From contig JBCFYV010011135.1 in NCBI GenBank assembly GCA_039000515.1, forward strand, positions 21,664,927-21,728,926: a stretch of 64,000 bases of DNA. The letters run 5' to 3'. The DNA comes from Timema cristinae (taxonomy: Eukaryota; Arthropoda; Insecta; Phasmatodea; Timematidae). The notes beneath the pieces are model-generated. The model saw only the letters and a program-made list of their open reading frames with translations, ran no database searches and was not told where the DNA came from. The position numbers were made by a program, and so were the translations under genes. Shown in pieces: positions 35,205 through 45,387 of this stretch. Position 1 is the stretch's first letter, and every line of letters begins with the position of its first letter.

Positions 35205-35705
35205 GTGTACATATAAAGTAGTGTGTCAGGATAAGGGTGAGGAAAAAAGTAGAAGTAGGAGGGTGGAGGAGAAGTAATAGTGAAGGGATGGAAAGGGGAT
35301 GGCGGAGGGAAGTGAAATGATTGGTGAGGGGTCGAAGGAGGGGTGGAAGGAAGGAATGGAGTGAGGGGCAGTGGTAGTAAAGGTGGAGTAAGGGTGATAA
35401 GGGGTGGAAGATGGGTGGATTTTTTGAGGTGAAGGCAGAAGTGGATAAGGGGAGGGAAGATTGATGAGTGGAAGGGAGAATTGATGAGAGTGTGGGGGGG
35501 GGGGAGAGGAGGGAGTGCTAAGGGGAGGAAGGAGGGACTGAATGGTGAGTATGGAGGGGTGAGGGGTAGGAAGGGTTGGTGCTTGAAAGGAGTGTTGAGG
35601 GGAAATGAGATTTGAAGGAAAGGTGCGGAGGAGTAAGTATATAATGAGGCGGTGGGAAATAAAGGGGGTGGTAATAAATGGTAAGGGGGAAAGGTTGAAG
35701 GGAGA
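35205..35705 (+). repeat. Polypurine (G/A-rich) tract of about 500 bp
   Basis: Almost entirely G and A on the plus strand, with scattered T, built of irregular GGAAGG, GGAGTG and GGGGA runs. The complementary strand has a long open frame only because pyrimidine-rich DNA rarely forms stops. A mirror-symmetric purine tract can adopt triplex (H-DNA) structure. It is preceded by short TA and TG microsatellites (35,178-35,208). Confidence 0.85.
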
Positions 35706-35709
35706 AAAA

Positions 35710-36330
35710 CATTGTTTTCAAACACTAAAGATAACCTAAAAATTAGTTTAGTTATATTATTCTTTTTTAAATTGATATAAGATTCCAAACAAATAAATGG
35801 TTATTCAAAGTGAACATTTTAATCTCATTGAATCTTAAGGGAAGGGGATGCATAAGGGCGTAAAAGGTTTGAATAGAATGAAAGAAACAAAAATTATCGA
35901 ATCGTTTCTAAGCAGACCCAACGTTAGTGACACATTAAACCACCAAGCACTGTAGTCTATACTTTATTCTGAAAAGTGAACAAGAAAACCTGTTATAGCT
36001 TTATTGTACCCAACTAATTTATTATGCGTTAACTTTTTTCAGTAAAAATAATACTGATAATTAAACTTTAAAACTTTGAGCATCATGACTTCATTGGCTC
36101 TATTTAAATAGCCGAAATAAGAAAAAAAAAGGCCAAGAATGTTTCAAACCAAAAATATTTCATAAAAAAATTAAAGGACAAAAAGATTTCGGAATTTTTT
36201 TTTAAATGGAAAACTTTCCTTTTATAATGTTTACATATTTCACATATCATTTAAAATAAAATCAAAAATCATTCTTAAAACTGCTTTTTTGTTTGTGCGT
36301 TAAGCATTACACAATATTTCCAATTTACTC
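35710..36330. other. AT-rich spacer, no gene seen
   Basis: Nothing recognised. The repeat that carries the 40-bp minisatellite begins at about 36,330. Confidence 0.5.
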
Positions 36331-36332
36331 TA

Positions 36333-38260
36333 GCAGAATTTATTAATTTTATTGAAGGACATACTGAAGCTTAACTTGGCCCTACTCTCTAAAATAAGGG
36401 CACAATACTTTGTTATATTTTAGTATTTACGATAAAAAAAACTCTCAGTAAATAACGGGACATATTGTAAAATATCTTCCCAAACGAAGATTCTTGTTTC
36501 TTAGGTGAGAGGGAGAGCAACCTTTGCCTATTTCTTTCTAAGAAAGGAAATTGTACAAGGGTACGAGGTGAGGGTTGCAAGAAGCCCTCGAAGTAGCAAT
36601 TGGAAGAACAGTGATAACACCAGCAAACAGAGTTGATATATGTTACACTCGTGATAACACCAGCAAACAGAGTTGATATATGTTACACTCGTGATAACAC
36701 CAGCAAACAGAGTTGATATATGCTACAATCGTGATAACACCAGCAAACAATGTGGACGTGTGCTACACTCGTGATAACACCAGCAAACAGAGTTGATATA
36801 TGTTACAATCGTGATAACACCAGCAAACAGAGTTGATATATGTTACAATCGTGATAACACCAGCAAACAATGTGGACGTGTGCTACACTCGTGATAACAC
36901 CAGCAAACAGAGTTGATATATGCTACACTCGTGATAACACCAGCAAACAATGTGGACGTGTGCTACACTCGTGATAACACCAGCAAACAGAGTTGATATA
37001 TGTTACAATCGTGATAACACTAGCAAACAGTGTGGACGTGTGCTACACTCGTGATAACACCAGCAAACAGAGTTGATATATGCTACAATCGTGATAACAC
37101 CAGCAAACAATGTGGACGTGTGCTACACTCGTGATAACACCAGCAAACAGAGTTGATATATGCTACACTCGTGATAACACCAGCAAACAATGTGGACGTG
37201 TGCTACACTCGTGATAACACCAGCAAACAGAGTTGATATATGCTACACTCGTGATAACACCAGCAAACAATGTGGACGTGTGCTACACTCGTGATAACAC
37301 CAGCAAACAGAGTGGGCGTGTGCTACACTCGTGATAACACCAGCAAACAGAGTGGGCGTGTGCTACACTCGTGATAACACCAGCAATGAGTGTGGACGTG
37401 TGTTACACCCGTGATAACACCAGCAAATAATGTGGACGTATGTTACACCCGTGATAACACTAGCAAACAGTGTGGACGTGTGTTACACCCGTGATAACAC
37501 TAGCAAACAGAGTGGGCGTGTGCTACACCCGTGATAACACCAGCAATGAGTGTGGACGTGTGTTACACCCGTGATAACACCAGCAAACAGAGTGGATGTG
37601 TGTTACACCCGTGATAACACCAGCAAACAGAGTGGACGTGTGCTACACTCGTGATAACACCAGCAATGAGTGTGGACGTGTGTTACACCCGTGATAACAC
37701 CAGCAAATAATGTGGACGTGTGTTACACTCGTGATAACACTAGCAAACAGTGTGGACGTGTGTTACACCCGTGATAACACTAGCAAACAGTGTGGACGTG
37801 TGTTACACCCGTGATAACACTAGCAAACAATGTGGACGTGTGTTACACCCGTGATAACACCAGCAAATAGAGTAGACGTGTGTTAAAACACTCGTGTAGT
37901 CAAAGAGTTAGATATGAAAAAATCACTCCCACTCAACTTACATTAATTAAAGTCAGTCTCAGTCTTTTATAAACAGAAATAACTTATGGAATAAATTAAT
38001 CCTAAATAATAGTTTGTAGTATTTAATTTTATGTTTATCTTCCATTAAAATCAAACCCAGTCTAATCGTTGGTAGGGAATATGAAAAACTACGTGTCACC
38101 CGAACACGATGTATTTAAATATTTACATATAGTGAGTACTATGATATAAACAGACGCACGTGAATCCAGAGTGATCATGCTTCAACTACCCTACTCAGGA
38201 TCTAAACCAAGGACGCTGGGACGGATACGACTACGTGCCGTTAGATCCGTCAGTCTTGAT
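36333..38260 (+). repeat. Dispersed repeat carrying the 40-bp minisatellite (copy 1)
   Basis: Flanks on both sides of the minisatellite match 53,672-54,880: CTCTAGCAGAATTTATTAA with CTTTAGCAGGATTTATAAG, GAGGTGAGGGTTGCAAGAAG with GTGAGGCTTGCAAGAA, TCGTGTAGTCAAAGAGTTAG with its partner near 54,300, and the end with ATGCCGTTAGA. Its right end, read on the minus strand, is tRNA-like (CTAACGGCACGTAG then GGTTTAGATCC), so it may be an older composite element. Confidence 0.75.
36611..37890 (+). repeat. 40-bp minisatellite, 32 units
   Basis: Unit GTGATAACACCAGCAAACAG plus a variable half of 20 bp. Exactly 32 units fit without length change. Two main unit types occur, T (AGTTGATATATG) and G (TGTGGACGTGTG). 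Units 7-17 alternate T and G, giving an 80-bp higher-order period, and units from 18 on are all G-like. Not a CRISPR: no unique spacers, and the host is eukaryotic. Confidence 0.97.
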
Positions 38261-38261
38261 G

Positions 38262-38517
38262 CTTTTTAGAGGTTTAAAAAAAAGATTGAGCTTTTCTGTT
38301 CCAGACTTTGTATCAACAGGGATTTCCTACCGCGAACAAAACTCGTAGAACTTCTTTGAAGTTGAGCCAGTCTTCTCATCTCACCCATCAAGCGTCCTTA
38401 CCAAACGGTGATATACGGCATGTGGTGCCAACATCGCAAAGCGAAATTTACTACCTAAAACAGTGAATGAATGAGAGACGAGGAAGATGAGAATGGGGCT
38501 GGAAATAAATAAACCAA
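38262..38517. other. Unique spacer, no gene seen
   Basis: Less AT-rich sequence without a recognised motif. Confidence 0.4.
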
Positions 38518-38709
38518 GCCTGCTTCTGCGTCCGCATGGTCTAAGTCGTCATTGTCATGTTAAACCTGACTACTGATGACAATAATACCGGGGCTCAAAC
38601 CACGGTTGGGTGTACTGAGGGTGTTTTTTTTTGTTTTTTTTTCAAAATTGTTTACCACTCTTCCTCTAAGCAAATGTGGGTCCACTTTCTCATACATAGC
38701 TCATTAGCG
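38518..38709 (+). mobile_element. SINE-C fragment, 3'-shortened
   Basis: C-type head (GTCCGCATGGTCTAAG), B-box-like GGGCTCAAACC, the GGGTGTACTGAGGGTG body start and CCACTCTTCCTCTAAGCAAAT. The shared tail is missing. The SINE-A at 38,732 is inserted just past its end. Confidence 0.7.
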
Positions 38710-38731
38710 TTTATTAGTGTAGGTAATAATA

Positions 38732-39030
38732 ATATTATTATCATTATTATTATTATTATTATTAGCACCGCGTCTTACTACCCGTTCGAGTTATACGCAC
38801 TTACGCTAATGTGTAATGGTAGGGTGATTATGAGATGAAATGAAGGACCTACAGTTTAACGTGGAATCCGAACTACAGTGGAGGCCTGGCATTCCCCACA
38901 TTCACAAGATGTCTTGTCAGAGGTGAAGGAAGGGTTTGATAATAAGATTAATCTGTGCCGGGACCGAGGATTGAACCCCGGACCCCCAGCATAGAAGTCT
39001 GACACCTTACCCCTAGACCATTAGGTCACC
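38732..39030 (-). mobile_element. SINE-A copy with 12-bp target duplication
   Basis: Reverse A type with a long (ATT)n tail. Direct repeats TAGGTAATAATA at 38,720-38,731 and 39,031-39,042. Confidence 0.95.
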
Positions 39031-39253
39031 TAGGTAATAATACACGTTGCTTAAAATAAGTTGTTACTTTTAGACTTAGTCTTTCTTCTTGTCCTAGTAG
39101 CATTCCAGGCTATATAATTAATTGCGTTGAGGGGGTAAGAATGAGCAAGGTGGAATTTTAGATTAAATGTAGCCACATTTTCGTGTAGAAACTGTAGTCA
39201 ACTGTTTAGAAAATAAACGCCCACAATAAACCTGAGCAGTGTTAAAACCCCGA

Positions 39254-39485
39254 ACCTTCCTCGGCGGCTTAGTTTAGCCGAGGACGGGAATATTAGAGGT
39301 TCAAATCACGCTAGGGTGAACGGGGGGTGGTTTTTTTCCTAAATGGTTTTTACCACTCAATCTCCACGCAAATTTGGGTTCACTCCACCCTACATTCAAC
39401 TATCCCAATTCTTAACCAACTAACGTAATTATTACTTAAGCGTATGAACCAAATGGGTAGTAAGACGCGGTGATAAGTATTATTA
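39254..39485 (+). mobile_element. SINE-B copy with an internal head deletion
   Basis: Body CCTAAATGGTTTTTACCACTC and tail TAGTAAGACGCGGTG are intact. The tRNA-like head jumps from CTCGGCGGCTTAGTT to AGCCGAGGACGGG, lacking about 30 bases of a full head. Confidence 0.8.
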
Positions 39486-39512
39486 AAAACCTAATATCCT
39501 TATCATTGACAG

Positions 39513-40278
39513 CAGTGGCGGCTCGTGTAAAGGCACTGCGGAACTGCAGCACCCCCTATTTCCACTTGATACTATCGATAACATTTAATGAGTTCTTTTT
39601 TCTTTAATTCTTTCTTTATTTTTGTAGTACAATATATGTTCCTTAAGCTTAATGTCAGTACTTCAGTAGCCATACCCCAGTTTATGAAAAAGATACAAAA
39701 ATCTTTGTATAGAACTGTGCGCTTCACAGTGCCAGTGACGTAGTGTTTGACTGTTGTGCGCATGCGCACATAGTAGGGGAGTGGGGAGGAAGGCGGGACT
39801 GCCAGGTAGAGAGAGCACTGTTGCTCTCGCAGTGCCGGCTACGTCGTGGTGATTCAAGGAAGTTTTTTTTATTCAGCTTGTGTTGTGCTTAAAAACCGTG
39901 TACCACATTCCTGAATGTGATAAAGTGTATAAGAGTGTAGAATTAGATTATTATTCTTATTACAGTTATTCTATTAAATTCATATTTTTTCCATTCTTTT
40001 ATTTAACAGAAAAACTAAATGCACTTGCAGTACTTTCAATGTAGAAAAATTTCCTCAATTATCATCCAGAGTTTTAGGAAAAAATTATTGAAATTTTGCG
40101 CAAATTTAAACAAGAAGAAGAATGGATTTCATTTTTAAATGAGTAGATCAAGCTTGAACTGTAACAATTTAAGTTAACAAAAAAAATGTTTTAATTACTT
40201 TAAGAAATTTAAAGTTCTTGAATAAATTTTCTTTTTAAACATGAGCACCCCTACTAATATAGCCATAAGCCGCCACTG
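39513..40278 (+). mobile_element. Non-autonomous hAT element (copy 2 of 3)
   Basis: 766 bp with matching ends CAGTGGCGGCT and AGCCGCCACTG. The 8-bp flanks ATTGACAG and ATCTAAAG agree at only five positions, so the target duplication has decayed or one end was changed. It contains the palindrome at 39,755-39,770. Confidence 0.9.
39755..39770. promoter_or_regulatory. CG-rich palindrome TGTGCGCATGCGCACA (NRF1-like)
   Basis: Identical to the palindrome in hAT copy 1. Confidence 0.55.
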
Positions 40279-40392
40279 ATCTAAAGTCATGTCTAACACA
40301 GGAGAACACGTTAAAACAAGTGACCACCAATGCACCTATCGGTGTATTTAGAAAAGGTAATGTAGCTGTGAGAAATTTATACTTCAGGTTTA

Positions 40393-40666
40393 CCCGCCTC
40401 TGTGGCATAGTTGGCTAACGCGCTTGTCGTGTTGAGCCCGACTGCCGAGGACGGGGAGATCGAGGTTCGAATCTCGGTCGGGTGAACTGGGGGTGGTTTT
40501 TCCTAAATGGTTTTCCACTCTCCCTCCACGCAAATGCGGGTTCACTTCCTTTAATTCAACCTTCCCAATTCCTAATCCATTAGTGTAATTAGTACTTAAG
40601 CGTATAACCCGAACGGGTAGTAAGACGCGGTGCTAAATAATAATAATAATAATAATAAAATAATAA
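40393..40666 (+). mobile_element. SINE-B copy, full length, 15-bp target duplication
   Basis: Exact direct repeats TATACTTCAGGTTTA at 40,378-40,392 and 40,667-40,681. The head runs from CCCGCCTCTGTGGCATAGTTG with A box TGGCTAACGCG to B box GAGGTTCGAATCTCGG. Then CGGGTGAACTGGGGGTGG, the body, and the shared tail with (TAA)n. Confidence 0.97.
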
Positions 40667-40779
40667 TATACTTCAGGTTTATGATACCAAAGAAATTGTA
40701 TTTTCAGATTAAACTCCTCCCCCTACCCAGACAGGATATGTGAACTAGTCTATGGAAATCAACATAGCATAACAAACAG

Positions 40780-41160
40780 CAGCGCTTCTTATCGTTGCTT
40801 GGTACCACCGCTAATTCCCGGGCCGGACCATTCTGCTCGTAAAGTACAACACTACAGTTTTGAAAATACCCTGGTGCCAGAAAAAAGGATGGTGCTTTAC
40901 CCGAACCACAACTCTCTGATCATTGCACGCCAAAGTATCTCGCATACTCCAAGAGACTGACGTCATGACCTACTGGACACCCACAAACTCAACCCCACCA
41001 ATATCGCATCCCGCAACGAGATGAGACTCGCCGTTCTAGAAATGACAACAGAAGCGGACCTGATTGAAGATCTGTACTTTTATATTCTATAAATATGTAC
41101 CATTGAATTTATGTAACCTTTTACTTGTATTTTCAATAAAATAATGGGCTTTCCTTCTCT
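40780..41160 (+). other. GC-richer segment, possible decayed exon or LINE 3' end
   Basis: Contains a short frame, DLLDTHKLNPTNIASRNEMR, running on to LAVLEMTTEADLIEDLYFYIL and a stop (41,091), followed 50 bases later by AATAAA in TTTCAATAAAATAATG. Base use is more gene-like than the surroundings. An in-frame stop lies just upstream. No family recognised. Confidence 0.3.
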
Positions 41161-41185
41161 CTTTTTCGGCACGTCGCCTCCTAAA

Positions 41186-41435
41186 TTTATTTATTTATCA
41201 CCTTACTACCCGTTCAGGTTATACGCTTAAGTATTAACTACGCTAATGGATTAAGAATTGGGACGGTTGAATTTAGTGGAAGTGAACCCGCATTTGCGTG
41301 AAAGGATAGTGGAAAACCATCTAGGTAAAACCACCCTCCAGTTCACCCGAACTAGATTCGAACCTCGATCTCCCCGTCTTTGGCAGTCGAGTTCAACACG
41401 ACAAGCGCGTTAGCTAACTACGCCACCGAAGCGGG
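41186..41435 (-). mobile_element. SINE-B copy, 11-bp target duplication
   Basis: Reverse B type. Direct repeats CGCCTCCTAAA at 41,175-41,185 and 41,436-41,446. Confidence 0.95.
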
Positions 41436-41501
41436 CGCCTCCTAAAGTTATAAAAGTGGTGGGAGGCCTAGCTCGGGACTGTATGTGTGTGTAAACCTGG
41501 A

Positions 41502-41750
41502 GATCCACTTCGGTTTCCTCATAGTCTAATGCGCTACTCTCACAGTGGATAAGACTTTCGATGACGAGGAGATATAGGGTCGAATCCCGGTCGGATGTTC
41601 TGAGGGTGATTTTTTTCCCCAAAATGGTTTACCACTCTCCCTCTACACGCAAATATGGATATACTTCCTATAAATATAACAATCCATAAAACGATTAGCG
41701 TAATTAGTACATAAGCGTGTAACCGAATGGGTAGTAAGACGCCGTGCTTA
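41502..41750 (+). mobile_element. SINE-C copy, near full length
   Basis: C-type head (TCATAGTCTAATGCGCTACTC), B box GGGTCGAATCCCGG, GGATGTTCTGAGGGTGATT, then the B/C body and the shared tail GTAGTAAGACGCCGTGCT. Confidence 0.85.
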
Positions 41751-41759
41751 TAAAAACGA

Positions 41760-42490
41760 ATTTATATTCTTGGAGGAAAACATAGGACATTCGGTCTTAC
41801 AGGAGCATTTCTGCGTTTTTTGAGACAAGTTGAGTCCTTGGTCAATGGGGAGTGTTACATTGGAAACTATCTTTGAGGTAATTGTATGGTTAATATTGGG
41901 GAACAGCTTGTAATTCTCTTGTTTTCGTGTGGTCAAAATACCCTAAAATATAATACAAGTCTTGACCCTCTGGTTAATCGAGTTTGCTAGTAGCTCATTC
42001 TTACCCCAGAACACCACCTTCAGACATAACTGAGAGCGAGGAGGTTTGGCAACAGTTAACTGAGAGAGAGGGAAGATATAGCTTTTCTCCATACTACCCG
42101 CGGTTCCCTCTGTAATGATATTCAATGAAAACACCACTTCTAAATGAAACAAATCATTTCCAAATTGTTCGTTGTAAAGAGTGGTGGACCGAACACAATT
42201 GTACAGTTACCAGCATCCCCCCCCCTTCCAAACTAACCCCCTTTCCCACACCTTTCAATGAACAAACCTTCCTTATCATACAAATAAATAATCGACTTTA
42301 TTTAAACCAGACGATTTGAAAACATTAGTTTGAACATAAATAGTACCATGGTATTCTGTTTTCTTTGTAATTTGCAGTCTGAGTAGGCTCGTTTGAAGGG
42401 TTGTGTAGCGTTTATAAAAGCTACAACGCTATAAATCAAGAAAACACTGGAAACTATATTGGTTCAAGTCGTATGCCACCACAACTACAT
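41760..42490. other. Spacer, no gene seen
   Basis: No domain recognised. Short frames at 41,748-41,936 and 41,943-42,152 have no motif. Confidence 0.4.
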
Positions 42491-42558
42491 AAGTGATATC
42501 GAAAGCTTACCAATGCCCCATTTTCTTCTGTGTACGTCCCAATCTCTCTCTCTCTCAG

Positions 42559-42693
42559 CAACGACTGACCATCACGCACTTGTTGATTAAACTGGAGGCG
42601 CAAGGACAAGAGATGCATCAACTTCGAGTATTCGCAGAGGATGCCGGGAAGAAAAAATGTGTGACGTCTACAGCGCTAAAATGTTGCGCGTGA
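42559..42693 (+). CDS. Candidate terminal coding exon, unknown product
   Basis: A (CT)n tract ending CTCTCAG resembles a 3' splice site, and directly after it an open frame of 44 codons runs in phase: QRLTITHLLIKLEAQGQEMH, then QLRVFAEDAGKKKCVTSTAL, then KCCA and TGA. It is Lys/Gln/Glu-rich and less AT-rich than the surroundings, as an exon would be. The simple (CT)n repeat alone could mimic a splice acceptor, and no upstream exon or family match is seen. A weak prediction. Confidence 0.25.
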   Translation, partial: QRLTITHLLIKLEAQGQEMHQLRVFAEDAGKKKCVTSTALKCCA

Positions 42694-42699
42694 CATGAA

Positions 42700-43740
42700 A
42701 ATAAGTGTTCTGGAATCGTCCATCTGCTACTCGTCACATGTTTCCCATACATGACTACCCCTTCCCTCTCGTTTGTTACCTATCCATCTCTTATGTGTGT
42801 CCCCTACAACCCCCTCCCTTTTTTGAGCCACAGATTAGCAAATAAATACGGCCAGTAGATCAGTGGTCAAGCCACTCTTGGCAGGATAACCACCCGGGAC
42901 ATATCTAGGTGTCAAATATAAAATTTAAGCTTCAAAATTATTTTTCGGACATTATTATGCAAAATTTATTTTCGACTATTTATTCTGGATTTAACTCCGA
43001 AACCTTTTGCTAAATAATTTTTTATTTTGCTTAAAATTCTATTATACCATCGTCTAGTTTTGACAAATATTTAAGATATTTAAATTTAAAGCTTATTTAA
43101 CTTGTTCAAATCATTAATATTATGAAGTCATATAGGCTTGACAAATATTTAAGATATTTAATTTTTTTTTTAACTTGTTCAAATCATTGATATTATGAAG
43201 TCATGTAGAATTTACAAGTATTTAAGACATTTAAATTTAAAAAGTTATTATTTTGGTGCTATGTCTAATTGGTTTGGCGGCGATGTCATTTAGACATGAA
43301 ATATTTTTAATATTTTCCTTTTACATATTAGGTTAATTTAATAATTTAGATATGAGAGACATTTATTAAATTAAAATTAAATATATTCACATGATGCTAT
43401 TTTTATTATGATAATACTATGGTGTCCGTTAGACGGAGCAAATTAATATACATATATTTACATTATAGATTCTACTTTTTAAGTACCTTTTATATTGTTA
43501 TTTGAAGTAATGGTGAAGTTACGTCTTATAGCTATGTCTTATAGTGGGAGTCCATCAGGCTATTTGTTTTATTTAGTTAGAGTCCATCAGGCTATTGAAT
43601 TCTCATCATTTTTATATTATCCATGCATTATAATAAAAAAAAAGTTTATTATTGTGAGTCCTTTGGACGATTAAACTATTGTTTTTCATGAAGCCCTTTT
43701 TGAAATTATTGATAGTTTTCTGTTGGATGAAATATACATC
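42700..43740. other. AT-rich spacer with small tandem repeats
   Basis: Holds the tandem repeat at 43,060-43,245 and two copies of AGTCCATCAGGCTATT near 43,549 and 43,582. A tRNA-like snippet (TAGATCAGTGGTCAAG) at about 42,857 lacks a convincing T arm. Confidence 0.5.
43060..43245 (+). repeat. About 78-bp tandem repeat, 2.5 units
   Basis: Unit starts TTGACAAATATTTAAGATAT and includes TTGTTCAAATCATT and ATTATGAAGTCAT. The third unit is partial (TTACAAGTATTTAAGACAT). Confidence 0.8.
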
Positions 43741-43753
43741 TATTTGTTATTGA

Positions 43754-44029
<276 letters not shown>

Positions 44030-44411
44030 TAAAATTGTTCTAATCCCGTTATTTGGCAATGTGTTCACTTCCATTCAGGTTTTATTCAAGTATATACCAT
44101 CCTGGAGATAACCTTAGATTCTAGTTACGCTACTGCTGAGTGGATTTGATGATATCATGACTGTATATATTATTTCATAATATATGCTTTTTGAGCGTCC
44201 TTTCGACTAACTCTTCATTTATCTTTCCTTTATCAATTTACCTTATCACTTGTATGCCCAATTTGACCCTGGAAGGTAAAAAGATGCTACAGTTGGTTTA
44301 TGGGAAGGAGGCGGGATCGCTACCTGAATTTAGCTTTGTGCGGTTTATTGACACTAGAAGGCAACTTGTTTCTAGTTATTAAGTAAAACAATCTTTAAAG
44401 TGAACTGTTTT

Positions 44412-44510
44412 TTAAAATAACGCCTGATTGATAGCGATGTTGTTGTTTAGTATTGCACGTAGCGATCTCAGTGTAGAAGAACTCAAGGTTTCACAAATGA
44501 GCGCAGCCAT
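44412..44510 (-). CDS. Candidate 5' coding exon, unknown product
   Basis: The minus strand has ATG in a favourable context (TTAAAATGGC) starting MAALICETLSSSTLRSLRAI and LNNNIAINQALF, 33 codons to a stop. The composition is protein-like, and the upstream minus-strand sequence is less AT-rich than the neighbourhood. It could be a first exon or chance. No splice donor was clearly identified and no family recognised. Confidence 0.2.
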   Translation of the reverse strand: MAALICETLSSSTLRSLRAILNNNIAINQALF

Positions 44511-44639
44511 TTTAACCCGGAATTTGTGAGTCTGACGTATTGTATACCTTGTCTGTGTTCTGAAGTTACAGCCAAAAGGTTTATATGGGCTCCGTTTAGA
44601 GGTTATATTCAGTTTTTGTTTGGTCATAGCCGAGGTTAA

Positions 44640-45387
44640 TTGCTATTTTAGTGTTACACTTTAAATTATTCAAAGAATCATTAACAGGGCAAACAAATTA
44701 ATAAATTAGATTTGTCATCAAATACAATGTATACATTAATATGTAAACAATATTGTAGTTGGTATAGTATTTTACATTTAGGTTGTGATAGATCTTTACA
44801 TTTTATATGACTACAGACTTAAAAAATGTGATTTACAAATTAATACGTATTAGTAGTAATTAGTAATTAGTAGTAATTTAAGTTGCTGAGTGGTTTGTAC
44901 CTAGTGAATGATTTTTAGCACTATGGTAAGATAAATTTAGGAGAGATTACAAAGTAAATCTAAGTTTAAGGTAATTTAATCCCTATTAATTAGCTAAATA
45001 AGTTTAATAAGTGTAAATTAAACCAAAATCATCTTCTGATGAAATATTTTATATATTTAAGCCTAAATTGATATCATAAAATTGCCCAAATCGCATTCTC
45101 TTTTAATCCACCTAAATTTAACATTTTTAAAAAGGATGAATTCATAAACTGATTAATTATTTCACACAGTTGTAATCGAATCAAAGTACTATCTGCTTGA
45201 AAGCCACTGATTCTCAAGGCCAGACAGCAGTGATGACGTACAGGTGGTGGGCGATCGACGCTAGGTGCATCGCGACGCAGCGCGTCATGTCGTGACGCCG
45301 AGAACTACTGTGCACATACCGTGCGTCACCCCTCAGTACTAGGTCCCGGTTGAAAGGATCAATAACACACCGGCATGTTCTGTCGCT
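44640..45387. other. Spacer, AT-rich then CG-richer
   Basis: 44,640-45,180 is AT-rich. 45,220-45,380 is richer in CG dinucleotides (GCATCGCGACGCAGCGCGTC) and leads into the minisatellite. No gene seen. Confidence 0.45.

Noticed and set aside
35138..35788. 216-codon Pro/Leu/Ser/Phe-rich frame on the minus strand
   Set aside because: It is the pyrimidine strand of a polypurine tract, which rarely forms stop codons. No domain or signal of translation.
36611..37890. Regular array resembling a CRISPR
   Set aside because: Units are contiguous without unique spacers, there are no cas genes, and the surroundings are clearly eukaryotic.
40393..40480. Functional tRNA gene at the SINE-B head
   Set aside because: A and B boxes are good, but the head is continuous with a SINE body and tail, has exact target duplications, and recurs in about ten copies.
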